A DNA stretch of 20,673 bases from JAQVWU01 sp964628455. Its GTDB lineage: Bacteria > Bacillota > Clostridia > Oscillospirales > CAG-272. Below are positions 9,234 through 16,788 of the stretch, in pieces. Below the pieces are notes generated by a model. That model was not told where the DNA came from, searched no databases, and saw nothing but the letters and a program-made list of their open reading frames with translations. The translations under genes were made by a program, and so were the position numbers. Location of the stretch: contig CAZVPD010000056.1 in the NCBI GenBank assembly GCA_964628455.1, positions 1 to 20,673 of the forward strand, in the 5' to 3' direction. The stretch's first letter is position 1. The number at the start of each line of letters is the position of its first letter.

Positions 9234-10058
9234 ATGATTCAGGCGATGGGACAGTTCGGACCCGTGCAGCAGGCCCTGTTTGCCACCCTTTTCACATGGG
9301 GGGTCACAGCGCTGGGCGCGTCCCTTGTGTTCTTTTTCAAGTCCATCAATATTAAAGTCTTAAACGGCATGCTGGGCTTTGCGGCCGGGGTCATGATCGC
9401 CGCGAGTTTCTGGTCTCTGCTCGCCCCCGGGATCGAGATGGCCGGGGAACTCGGTCAGATCCCCTTTGTCACGGCTGCGGCGGGATTCCTGGCGGGCGGG
9501 GGCTTTTTATATCTGGTCGACAAACTGCTGCCCCACCTGCATATGGGCCTTGAAAAATCCGATTCCGAGGGGATCAAGACGACCTGGCAGAGAAGCGTCC
9601 TGCTCGTTCTTGCGATCACGATGCACAATATACCCGAAGGACTCGCCGTCGGGGTCGCTTTCGGCGCCGCCGCTTCGGGTGCGGGGAATACCGCCACACT
9701 GGCCGGGGCGGTCGTGCTTGCGGTCGGCATAGGGCTTCAGAACTTCCCGGAGGGAGCGGCCGTGTCCATCCCCCTGCGGCGCGAGGGATTCGGCAGGAAA
9801 AAGGCTTTCCTGTACGGACAGGCCTCGGGGATCGTGGAACCGGCAGCCGGTGTCCTCGGCGCCCTTGCCGTCATGAAAATTCAGCCCATCCTCCCGTTCG
9901 CGCTCGCGTTTGCGGCGGGAGCCATGATCTATGTCGTCGTCGAGGAACTCATCCCGGAAGCTCAGCGGCAGGAGGGCGGTTCGAAAACCGATATCTCGAC
10001 CATCGGCGCCATGCTGGGCTTCACGGTGATGATGATCCTCGACGTGGCTCTGGGGTAA
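9234..10058 (+). CDS. ZIP-family divalent metal transporter (GufA/ZupT-like)
   Basis: A 274-aa integral membrane protein with about eight hydrophobic segments. It carries the two ZIP signature metal-site helices, MHNIPEGLAVG (TM4) and LQNFPEGAAVS (TM5), and a further acidic helix VVEELIPEA. Between TM3 and TM4 is a short His-containing cytoplasmic stretch (PHLHMGLEKS). ZIP proteins move Zn, Fe, Mn or Co into the cytoplasm; the metal cannot be chosen from sequence. The ATG at 9234 has GAGG eight bases upstream. It sits 24 bases after the kinase gene and 72 bases before a small membrane protein gene in the same direction. Confidence 0.93.
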   Translation: MIQAMGQFGPVQQALFATLFTWGVTALGASLVFFFKSINIKVLNGMLGFAAGVMIAASFWSLLAPGIEMAGELGQIPFVTAAAGFLAGGGFLYLVDKLLPHLHMGLEKSDSEGIKTTWQRSVLLVLAITMHNIPEGLAVGVAFGAAASGAGNTATLAGAVVLAVGIGLQNFPEGAAVSIPLRREGFGRKKAFLYGQASGIVEPAAGVLGALAVMKIQPILPFALAFAAGAMIYVVVEELIPEAQRQEGGSKTDISTIGAMLGFTVMMILDVALG

Positions 10059-10130
10059 ACGCTTGTTAAACGGGAATATAGCGGCACACACGGCATGCAC
10101 GGACTATAAAAATCAGGAAAGGGAATATCC

Positions 10131-10469
10131 ATGAAAAAAAGAATGATCACATCCCTGATCGGCGGAGCTTTGCTCGGACTCGTCTGTGTGGCGGGAGCGT
10201 ATATCCGCTCGGGTTTCACGGCTTCGCCCGTTTTCGTGTTTTCTCTCTGGTACAACCGGGTTATTATCGGCCTGGCCGTCGGAGCGCCCTGGGCAAAAAC
10301 AACCCGGACGGTTGCCCTGCTGCGCGGATCGCTGCTCGGTCTCGCCGTGTCCTTTGCGTTTTACTGCTCCACGGAATTCAAAGACCCCGTCAGTTTTATA
10401 GCCGGCGTCGCATACGGCGCAATCCTGGAATTGTGGCTCAGCAGACCGGATAAAAAAGCCGGCGCATAA
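10131..10469 (+). CDS. Small four-helix membrane protein of unknown function
   Basis: A 112-aa protein starting MKKR, with probably four membrane segments at about residues 6-25, 34-52, 62-81 and 86-104. Small-residue motifs (GGALLGL, GSLLGLAV, GVAYGAILE) allow tight helix packing. The charged tail RPDKKAGA is probably cytoplasmic. AGGAAAGGG lies close upstream of the ATG. It is third in line after the APH-type kinase and the ZIP transporter and may be cotranscribed. I do not recognise a named family. Confidence 0.65.
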   Translation: MKKRMITSLIGGALLGLVCVAGAYIRSGFTASPVFVFSLWYNRVIIGLAVGAPWAKTTRTVALLRGSLLGLAVSFAFYCSTEFKDPVSFIAGVAYGAILELWLSRPDKKAGA

Positions 10470-10502
10470 CGGCAGAAACAAGCGGTTTTGCCGATCGGAC
10501 CA

Positions 10503-10543
10503 AAGAAATCTCCGGAGCGGTTGTTTTACGCACGGAGATTCTT
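10503..10543. repeat. Inverted repeat between the ZIP operon and gdhA
   Basis: AAGAAATCTCCG (10503-10514) pairs with CGGAGATTCTT (10533-10543) with one bulged A. A second pair, CTGTCC/GGACAG (10545-10550 with 10563-10568), follows. There is no downstream T-run, so a terminator role for the operon ending at 10469 is possible but weak. The remaining 10570-10640 stretch is A/T rich without other structure. Confidence 0.4.
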
Positions 10544-10642
10544 ACTGTCCGGATTTCCGGCAGGACAGGACTGTAAAAAAAAAGTTATTTGTTTTTAAAT
10601 GGAAATCTAAGGATTATTTTATCAGAATTTACCGCCCGAGTA

Positions 10643-10670
10643 TTGACATCGGACTTGTTTTGAGTATAAT
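10643..10670 (+). promoter_or_regulatory. gdhA: Consensus sigma-A promoter of gdhA
   Basis: Perfect TTGACA (10643-10648) and perfect TATAAT (10665-10670) with a 16-base spacer. Transcription would start near 10677, giving a leader of about 60 bases before the ATG at 10737. Confidence 0.87.
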
Positions 10671-10736
10671 GAAATCAGTTAAAACATTAAAAATCCGCCG
10701 GCGGATGAAATGCCGGTCTATAAAACAGGAGAAGCC

Positions 10737-12023
10737 ATGTCAGAAAAATCTTATAATCCTTATGTGACTGCGCAGGCTCAGTTTGACAGCGTGGCAGATA
10801 AGCTTGACCTCGATCAGGCGACCCGTCAGCTGCTCAGGCAACCGAGCCGCGAATACCATTTCACGATCCCCGTAAAAATGGATGACGGGACCACGAAAAT
10901 ATTCAACGGCTACCGCATTCAGCACAACGACGCCAGAGGTCCCGCTAAAGGAGGGATCAGATTCCATCCTCAGGAGACGATTGATACAATCAGGGCGCTT
11001 TCCATGTGGATGACATGGAAGTGCGCGGTGGTCGATATTCCCCTCGGGGGAGGCAAAGGCGGTGTTATCTGTGACCCGCACAACCTTTCGCTGAGCGAAC
11101 AGGAGAAGCTGTGCCGCGGATATGTAAGACAGCTTGCCGCAAACATCGGCCCTCTGTCCGATGTCCCGGCGCCCGATATCATGACAAACGGGCAGCATAT
11201 GCTCTGGATGATGGATGAATACGAAGTGATCCGGGGCGGCCATTATCCGGGTATGATCACAGGCAAACCGGTGGGAATGGGCGGCTCCCTCGGACGGACG
11301 GAAGCGACCGGCTACGGAGTTGTCTACACCCTTGTTGAAGCATTAAAAGCGCTGGACATCGACATATCAGCCAGCACGGCAAGCTTGCAGGGATTCGGCA
11401 ACGTAGCCGAATACGCAGCCCGTCTTTATACCCGGCTGGGCGGGAAGATCACAGCCGTGTCAAGCTGGGATAACACGGATAAAAAAGCGTATACTTTCCG
11501 TAAACCGGAAGGCCTTGACATCGAGAAAATGGTGACGATCAAGGATTCCTTCGGAACGATCGACAAGACAAAAGCCGAGGGACTCGGATGCGAGGTCCTG
11601 CCGGGTGAGGAATGGATCTCTCAGGACGTGGATATCCTTCTTCCGTGCGCGATGGAAAATCAAATCACGCCGGTTACTTTCGCAAACATCGGCAGCCGGG
11701 TCAAAGTCATCTGCGAAGGAGCCAACGGTCCCACCACACCGGACTGCGATGAGCTGATCAAAGCGAAAAACATCTATCTTATCCCCGATTTCCTGTGCAA
11801 CGCAGGCGGCGTCACCTGCAGCTACTTTGAACAGATACAGTGCAATATGAATTATTTCTGGCCGAAAGAGGAAGTTCTGGAGAAATTAAACTACAAAATG
11901 ACGTCCGCTTTTCAAGCTGTCCATAAACTGTCCTGCGAAAAAGGCCTGTATATGAGGGATGCGGCTTATGTCATCGCGATCAACCGCGTCGCCGAAGCGA
12001 TAAAACTCCGCGGCTGGATATAA
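10737..12023 (+). CDS. gdhA: Glutamate dehydrogenase
   Basis: A 428-aa cytoplasmic enzyme interconverting glutamate with 2-oxoglutarate and ammonia. In the N-terminal substrate domain Lys71 (GPAKGGIRF), Lys95 (TWKCA), Lys107 (PLGGGKGG, catalytic) and Asp147 (PAPDIMTN) have exactly the spacing of Lys89, Lys113, Lys125 and Asp165 of the Clostridium symbiosum enzyme. Lys71 marks glutamate rather than leucine or valine specificity. The nucleotide-binding part has LQGFGNVAEYAA; the choice of NAD or NADP is not clear from the strand-2 end (AVSSWDN). The start is the ATG at 10737 with AGGAG upstream; an in-frame ATG nine codons earlier has no such site. The gene stands alone between its own promoter and terminator. 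Confidence 0.96.
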   Translation: MSEKSYNPYVTAQAQFDSVADKLDLDQATRQLLRQPSREYHFTIPVKMDDGTTKIFNGYRIQHNDARGPAKGGIRFHPQETIDTIRALSMWMTWKCAVVDIPLGGGKGGVICDPHNLSLSEQEKLCRGYVRQLAANIGPLSDVPAPDIMTNGQHMLWMMDEYEVIRGGHYPGMITGKPVGMGGSLGRTEATGYGVVYTLVEALKALDIDISASTASLQGFGNVAEYAARLYTRLGGKITAVSSWDNTDKKAYTFRKPEGLDIEKMVTIKDSFGTIDKTKAEGLGCEVLPGEEWISQDVDILLPCAMENQITPVTFANIGSRVKVICEGANGPTTPDCDELIKAKNIYLIPDFLCNAGGVTCSYFEQIQCNMNYFWPKEEVLEKLNYKMTSAFQAVHKLSCEKGLYMRDAAYVIAINRVAEAIKLRGWI

Positions 12024-12039
12024 AAAGAGACTCAAACCT

Positions 12040-12076
12040 TCAGACTGTATGCTTTACGGGATATAGTCTGATTTTT
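12040..12076 (+). terminator. Intrinsic terminator of gdhA
   Basis: TCAGACTGTAT (12040-12050) pairs with ATATAGTCTGA (12061-12071) with one G-T wobble around a 10-base loop. TTTTT (12072-12076) follows directly. It begins 17 bases after the gdhA stop. Confidence 0.9.
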
Positions 12077-12131
12077 ATCGGTGATCCGTTACGTCATCAC
12101 GGATACAAATTCAACAGTAAGGATCTGAAAA

Positions 12132-15100
12132 ATGGAGCGGTTTAAAAATCAGCGCATGGATGCCCTGGTGGAGAGGGCAAAGGAACTGGAATGTCTGTAT
12201 CTGGCGGATGAAGCTCTGGCAGGTCCCTGTCTTACGGATAATCTGCTGAAAGTTACGGAAGTCATTCCGGCGGGCTTCCGAAATTACGAAGCCTGTGCGG
12301 CCTGCATCATGCTCGAAGGCAGGCTGTATGCGGCTAAACCCGTCATCGCGGACGGATTCGAATTGAAATCCGACATCACGCTGAACGGAAATGTCTGCGG
12401 TTATGTCAAGGCGATGTATCCGAGGGAAATCTATTCCGGCGCGGACCTGATCTTTTTTCCGGAAGAACAGAGACTGCTGGATGCGATCGCGGGCCGCATC
12501 ACCGAAAAATATCAGAACAGCAATCATCATCGGGAAAACAGGTTTCGCGGAGACTGGGAAGCCATCCTTACGCTGCTGCAGAACAGCGATCAGGATATGC
12601 TCCTTTACGTGTGCGAAAAAATGCTGGCACTTCTCGCAAGGACCGGTCCGGCTCTTGTCAATGAGATTTTCGATCAGATGGGATGGGAAAGGCTGAGGAT
12701 CCAAGGCGAGATCAATTTTCCGCTGGAATCCCTGCAGGATTTTGACGTTATCCGGCTCAGCAGGATACTTTTTTCCTACGCGGGCAGCCGTCTTGAAGAC
12801 GACAGGATATACGATTACATCAGCTTATGGATCTATCAGGGAAAAACCTATGCACTTATCAAAAAAATCGATAAAAAAGATGCGGACGTAAAGGATATCA
12901 GCCATGCGCTGTCTCAGTATATGAAGGCGGTGAGGGGTAATGAAATGGTCAGCGAAGCCACGAAAAGATGGCTCAAAGCGGAACTGATCCACCGGTTTCT
13001 GACCGATAATCCCGCTGTGATCGCAAACACGCAGGAATATATCTCCATCGATGCGCTCTGCTGCCTGCTTGACCACGTCATCTGCTCTCCGAAAAGCATC
13101 GGAAAAATCGGGGGCAAGGGCACCGGCTTTTTTATAGCCAATCAGATCATCGCCGGTCATGCCGCAGAGTATCCGGAATTAGGCAGCATTAAAATACCCC
13201 GGACCTGGTATATCTCCTCCGACGAGCTGACGAATCTGATCGAGCGAAACGGACTGGATGAACTGAACGAACATAAATACCGTGATATTCTGGAGATACG
13301 CACGAGTTATCCCGGGATCATACAGATGATGAAGAACTCCAAATTTTCATCCTATATCCTGAATGAGCTGAACCAGATACTGGACTGCTGCGAAAACAGA
13401 CCGCTGATCGTACGGTCCTCCAGCCTGCTGGAGGACCAGACGGACACTTCATTTTCGGGCAAATACAAAAGCCTGTTTCTGATCAATACGGGCGCAAGAG
13501 CGGAAAGGCAGAAACAGCTGACGGAAGGAATCCTCGAGGTTTACGCATCCCTTTTCAATCCCGACGCCATCCAGTACCGCAAGAAGCGGAACCTGATCGA
13601 CTGTTCCGAACAGATGGGCGTCATGATTCAGGAAGTGGTCGGAAAACGGGTCGGCAAATATTTCTTTCCGCTTTTTGCGGGCGTGGCTTTCAGCAACAAC
13701 GAGCTCCGATGGTCTCCGAGAATCAGACGGGAGGACGGTTTGCTGCGCATGGTCGCCGGTCTCGGGACCAGGGCCGTGGACCGGATAGGAGACGATTATC
13801 CGATCCTGATCTCGCCCGGGCAGCCGAATCTTCCCGTGAACAGGACCGCGTCGGAACTGAGAAAATATTCGCCTCAGAGGATGGATGTTCTGGACATGGA
13901 AAACAAGCGGTTTCTGTCCCTTCCCATATCGCAGGTCATCAAAGAATTCGGGAACGAGATCCCTCATATCAATTATATCGCTTCGGTGATGAAAGAGGAC
14001 ATACTCACCGGCGTCAATCCGCTGACGACAGACTTCCGCTCGGAGGAAACGGTCATAACTTTCGATCATCTGGTCAGAAATACATCCGTTGTCAGACAGA
14101 TCCGGTCCATCTTGATTCTGCTGAAGGAAAAGCTGGGGTATCCCGTCGATATTGAATTTGCCGGCGATGGTGATGACCTTTACCTGCTGCAGTGCCGTCC
14201 GCAAAGCAGGAATTACGACAACAAGCCTGTCGCGATCCCCCCGGATATATCCCTGCAAAAAACGGTTTTTACGGCGGACAGGTATATATCAAACGGCAGG
14301 ATAACGGGGATCAAAACGATCGTTTATGTGGATCCCGCCGGATACGCGGCGCTGGAGAAGCACGAAGATTTCATGAACACAGCCAACGCCATAAGTCAGC
14401 TCAACGGCATTCTGCCTAGAAAAAGCTTTATTCTGATGGGACCGGGCCGGTGGGGAAGCCGCGGGGACATCAAACTCGGGGTCCCCGTCGCTTATTCGGA
14501 CATCAACAACAGCGCGATGCTCATTGAGATCGCGGGCAAAGAAGCCGGTCATCAACCGGAACTTTCTTTCGGCACGCATTTCTTTCAGGATCTGGTTGAA
14601 GAAAATATCAAATATCTCCCACTTTATCCCGATGACAGGGGAGTTGTTTTCAACAGGTCGTTCTTCACGGATACGAAGAACAGTCTGGAACAGATGGTTC
14701 CGCTCTATTCGGGCCTGAGCAGCGTGCTGAAAGTGATCAGGATAGAGGATGTTTTTCACGGCAGAGAACTGATCGTCCTGATGAGCGCGGATCTCGAAAA
14801 AGCGGTCGCCTATATCGATGATCCCCCCGAGCAGGCGGAACCGGCCGGCTTTGAGCAGACCGGTGAGGAGACCGGAAACGGGAGTGAAGATTACGGCTGG
14901 AAGTGGCGGCATTTCATGGCGGAACAGGTCGCAGCTGCGATGGATTTTGAGGCGTTCGGCGTAAAAGGTGTATATCTCTTCGGCAGCACAAACACCTGTA
15001 CCGCGCGGTGGAACAGCGATATCGACCTGCTTGTGCATTTTGGCGGCACCGAAAGTCAGAAAGAAAAGCTCGGGATCTGGCTCGAAGGCTGGAGCAGGGC

Positions 15101-15257
15101 ATTGTCGCAGATGAATTTTTTAAAGACCGGATATCAGGCGGACGGCCTGCTGGACGTTCATTATGTCACCGACCGGGATATTGCGGATAAAAACTCATTT
15201 GCGGTAAAAATAAATTCGGTTTACGACCCGTCATTCCCCCTTCGCGTGAGGGATTGA
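12132..15257 (+). CDS. GAF-like / PEP-pyruvate-binding (PPDK_N-like) / nucleotidyltransferase fusion protein
   Basis: A 1041-aa soluble multidomain protein. Residues ~35-135 resemble the GAF-like sensor found before PEP/pyruvate-binding domains (LLKVTEVIPAGF, ending FFPEEQRLLDAIAGRI). Residues ~300-700 resemble the ATP-grasp-like N-terminal domain of pyruvate phosphate dikinase/PEP synthase: VRSSSLLEDQTDTSFSGK with Arg428, MVAGLGTRAVDR, and the closing LLQCRPQ (Arg689). The phosphohistidine swivel and PEP-binding barrel of those enzymes are absent. Instead a conserved block follows (FILMGPGRWGSRGDIKLG near 769, then FGTHFFQDLVEE), then an acidic linker and a minimal nucleotidyltransferase: GS at 951-952 and SDIDL with metal-binding Asp963 and Asp965. 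AAGGAT sits seven bases before the ATG. An epimerase gene follows after 43 bases. Function is unknown; ATP binding and nucleotidyl transfer are inferred. Confidence 0.78.
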   Translation: MERFKNQRMDALVERAKELECLYLADEALAGPCLTDNLLKVTEVIPAGFRNYEACAACIMLEGRLYAAKPVIADGFELKSDITLNGNVCGYVKAMYPREIYSGADLIFFPEEQRLLDAIAGRITEKYQNSNHHRENRFRGDWEAILTLLQNSDQDMLLYVCEKMLALLARTGPALVNEIFDQMGWERLRIQGEINFPLESLQDFDVIRLSRILFSYAGSRLEDDRIYDYISLWIYQGKTYALIKKIDKKDADVKDISHALSQYMKAVRGNEMVSEATKRWLKAELIHRFLTDNPAVIANTQEYISIDALCCLLDHVICSPKSIGKIGGKGTGFFIANQIIAGHAAEYPELGSIKIPRTWYISSDELTNLIERNGLDELNEHKYRDILEIRTSYPGIIQMMKNSKFSSYILNELNQILDCCENRPLIVRSSSLLEDQTDTSFSGKYKSLFLINTGARAERQKQLTEGILEVYASLFNPDAIQYRKKRNLIDCSEQMGVMIQEVVGKRVGKYFFPLFAGVAFSNNELRWSPRIRREDGLLRMVAGLGTRAVDRIGDDYPILISPGQPNLPVNRTASELRKYSPQRMDVLDMENKRFLSLPISQVIKEFGNEIPHINYIASVMKEDILTGVNPLTTDFRSEETVITFDHLVRNTSVVRQIRSILILLKEKLGYPVDIEFAGDGDDLYLLQCRPQSRNYDNKPVAIPPDISLQKTVFTADRYISNGRITGIKTIVYVDPAGYAALEKHEDFMNTANAISQLNGILPRKSFILMGPGRWGSRGDIKLGVPVAYSDINNSAMLIEIAGKEAGHQPELSFGTHFFQDLVEENIKYLPLYPDDRGVVFNRSFFTDTKNSLEQMVPLYSGLSSVLKVIRIEDVFHGRELIVLMSADLEKAVAYIDDPPEQAEPAGFEQTGEETGNGSEDYGWKWRHFMAEQVAAAMDFEAFGVKGVYLFGSTNTCTARWNSDIDLLVHFGGTESQKEKLGIWLEGWSRALSQMNFLKTGYQADGLLDVHYVTDRDIADKNSFAVKINSVYDPSFPLRVRD

Positions 15258-15300
15258 CGGCATACCCGAAAACAGAAATTCGGTGAGTCAGGAGGGAGAT

Positions 15301-16293
15301 ATGGACAGGATCTATCTGGTCACGGGCGCGGCGGGTCATCTGGGCAGCGCGGTCACGCTGCGGCTGACCGGAGCGGGGGAGAACGTCCGCGCGCTGCTGC
15401 TGCCCGGTGAAAAGTATGTTCCCGGGAATGCGGAGATCTTTTACGGCGACGTTCGCGACAGGGAAAGCATGAAGCCCTGCTTCGAAAACACGGACGGGCG
15501 CGAAATGATCGTGATCCACTGCGCCGGGATCGTTTCGATCGCCTCCGGATTCAGTCAGACGCTGCATGACGTGAATGTAGGGGGCACGGTGAATATCATC
15601 GATCTCTGCCGGGAATACGGCGTTTCGAAACTGGTTTATGTCAGTTCGGTCCATGCGATCGCCGAACCGCCTGCCGGCACCGTCATAACGGAAACGTCCG
15701 TTTTTTCGCCGGACAAAGTGACCGGGGACTACGCGAAGACGAAAGCGGAAGCCACGTCCCTTGTGCTCGAAGCCGCGGGGCAGGGGCTCAATGCCTGCGT
15801 CGTTCATCCGTCCGGCCTTGTCGGACCGTATGACCACGGCAGGGGGCATATGACAGCCCTGGTCATCGATTACTGCAAACGCCGGCTGACCTCGGGCGTC
15901 GGCGGAGGCTATGATTTTGCCGACGTGCGCGACGTTGCGGACGGCATCCTTTCCGCCTGTGAAAAAGGCGGAAAAGGCGAGTGCTATATTCTTTCAAACC
16001 GGTATTTTAAAGTTTCCGAGATGCTCGATATGCTGCATGAGATCACCGGAAAAAGAAGGATCATCAGCTATCTCCCCCACTGGTTTATCAAAGGCGCGGC
16101 TCCCCTCGCGGAGCTTTATTACAGGATGCTGCGCCGTCCGCCGCTGTTTACCTCATACTCGCTTTATACTCTGCGCTCGAACGCGCTTTTTTCGCATGAA
16201 AAAGCCACGGACGAACTGGGCTATACCGTGAGGGACATGCGTGAAACACTGACCGATACGGTCGCCTGGCTCAGAGAAAACGACAGGATATGA
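15301..16293 (+). CDS. NAD-dependent epimerase/dehydratase (extended SDR)
   Basis: A 330-aa cytoplasmic oxidoreductase of the extended short-chain dehydrogenase superfamily. The Rossmann motif GAAGHLG is at residues 9-15, the strand-3 acidic motif GDVRD follows, the catalytic region has YVSSVHA (Ser115/116) and YAKTK (Tyr144, Lys148), and HPSGLVGPYD is the usual post-catalytic signature. Such enzymes act on nucleotide sugars, dihydroflavonol-like ketones or steroids; the substrate here is not evident. The ATG at 15301 follows AGGAGGG; a GTG six codons earlier would lie before that site and is rejected. It probably shares a transcript with the fusion protein upstream. Confidence 0.9.
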   Translation: MDRIYLVTGAAGHLGSAVTLRLTGAGENVRALLLPGEKYVPGNAEIFYGDVRDRESMKPCFENTDGREMIVIHCAGIVSIASGFSQTLHDVNVGGTVNIIDLCREYGVSKLVYVSSVHAIAEPPAGTVITETSVFSPDKVTGDYAKTKAEATSLVLEAAGQGLNACVVHPSGLVGPYDHGRGHMTALVIDYCKRRLTSGVGGGYDFADVRDVADGILSACEKGGKGECYILSNRYFKVSEMLDMLHEITGKRRIISYLPHWFIKGAAPLAELYYRMLRRPPLFTSYSLYTLRSNALFSHEKATDELGYTVRDMRETLTDTVAWLRENDRI

Positions 16294-16353
16294 CGGTAAT
16301 TTTCAGATAAAATACGATCCTGTGCTATACGGTGTCGGGAAAAACCGCGGATT

Positions 16354-16386
16354 GTTGCAGACGCAACAGACAAAACGCATCTGCGT
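16354..16386. promoter_or_regulatory. Two adjacent dyads, candidate operator of the metal operon
   Basis: GTTGC-AGAC-GCAAC (16354-16367) and ACGCA-TC-TGCGT (16375-16386) are perfect inverted repeats. The second lies inside the -35/-10 spacer of the promoter call at 16367-16396, where metal-responsive repressors or MerR-type activators bind. No regulator gene is in the window. Confidence 0.5.
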
Positions 16387-16396
16387 ATGGTACACT
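16367..16396 (+). promoter_or_regulatory. Extended -10 promoter of the metal ATPase operon
   Basis: TGGTACACT (16388-16396) fits an extended -10 element (TGn plus TACACT). CAGACA (16367-16372) is a weak -35 at 18 bases. The start of transcription would be near 16403, about 48 bases before the first gene. Confidence 0.6.
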
Positions 16397-16450
16397 GCTT
16401 ACACGGGGAATCAAAGCGGGAACATCATATCAAACACGGAGGAATAAAAA

Positions 16451-16753
16451 ATGACAGACAAAACGGCATTCGGCGAGGCAAAGAAAAAGTATTTTCAGAC
16501 GCTTAAAAAATACGTGCCCGTTGTGGACAGGGTCCACGGGGGAAATCACCCCGAGTTTCATGAAGTCCGCAGATTATTCGACGCGATCGTCGAAAAAACG
16601 AAGGAAGCGGGCCGGGCCGGACCCGACCTGGAGGATGAGTTTGCCGCGCTGCGCAAGATCACCGGTCGTTACGCGGTCCCCGGCGACGTATGCGAAAGCT
16701 ACGAAGCCGTTTACACGATGCTGGCCGAAACGGACAGGGCGTATCATTCCTGA
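16451..16753 (+). CDS. Small RIC/hemerythrin-like protein, putative di-iron or Fe-S repair factor
   Basis: A 100-aa soluble helical protein. Its most striking stretch is RVHGGNHPEFHEVRRLF, with His29, His33 and His37 plus Glu35 and Glu38, a possible metal site on one helix. A conserved-looking VCESYEAVYTML lies near the end. From memory it resembles short Firmicutes proteins annotated as 'iron-sulfur cluster repair di-iron protein, ric', but a full hemerythrin bundle would need more length, so I treat that as a lead. GGAGGA sits seven bases before the ATG. It is the first gene of the operon with the P-type ATPase, an HMA protein and a BFD-like Fe-S protein, which supports a metal-handling role. 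Confidence 0.6.
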   Translation: MTDKTAFGEAKKKYFQTLKKYVPVVDRVHGGNHPEFHEVRRLFDAIVEKTKEAGRAGPDLEDEFAALRKITGRYAVPGDVCESYEAVYTMLAETDRAYHS

Positions 16754-16788
16754 AAGACGGGCGGGCAGCCCGGAAAGGAGGCGGTCGT

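Noticed and set aside
12081..12104. Interleaved inverted repeats GTGAT/ATCAC and ATCCGT/ACGGAT before the fusion gene
   Set aside because: The arms are only five or six bases long and overlap; there is no T-run or promoter-like context to give them a role.
13449..14258. A 269-codon minus-strand frame
   Set aside because: It is antisense to the conserved ATP-grasp-like part of the fusion protein and shows no independent motif.
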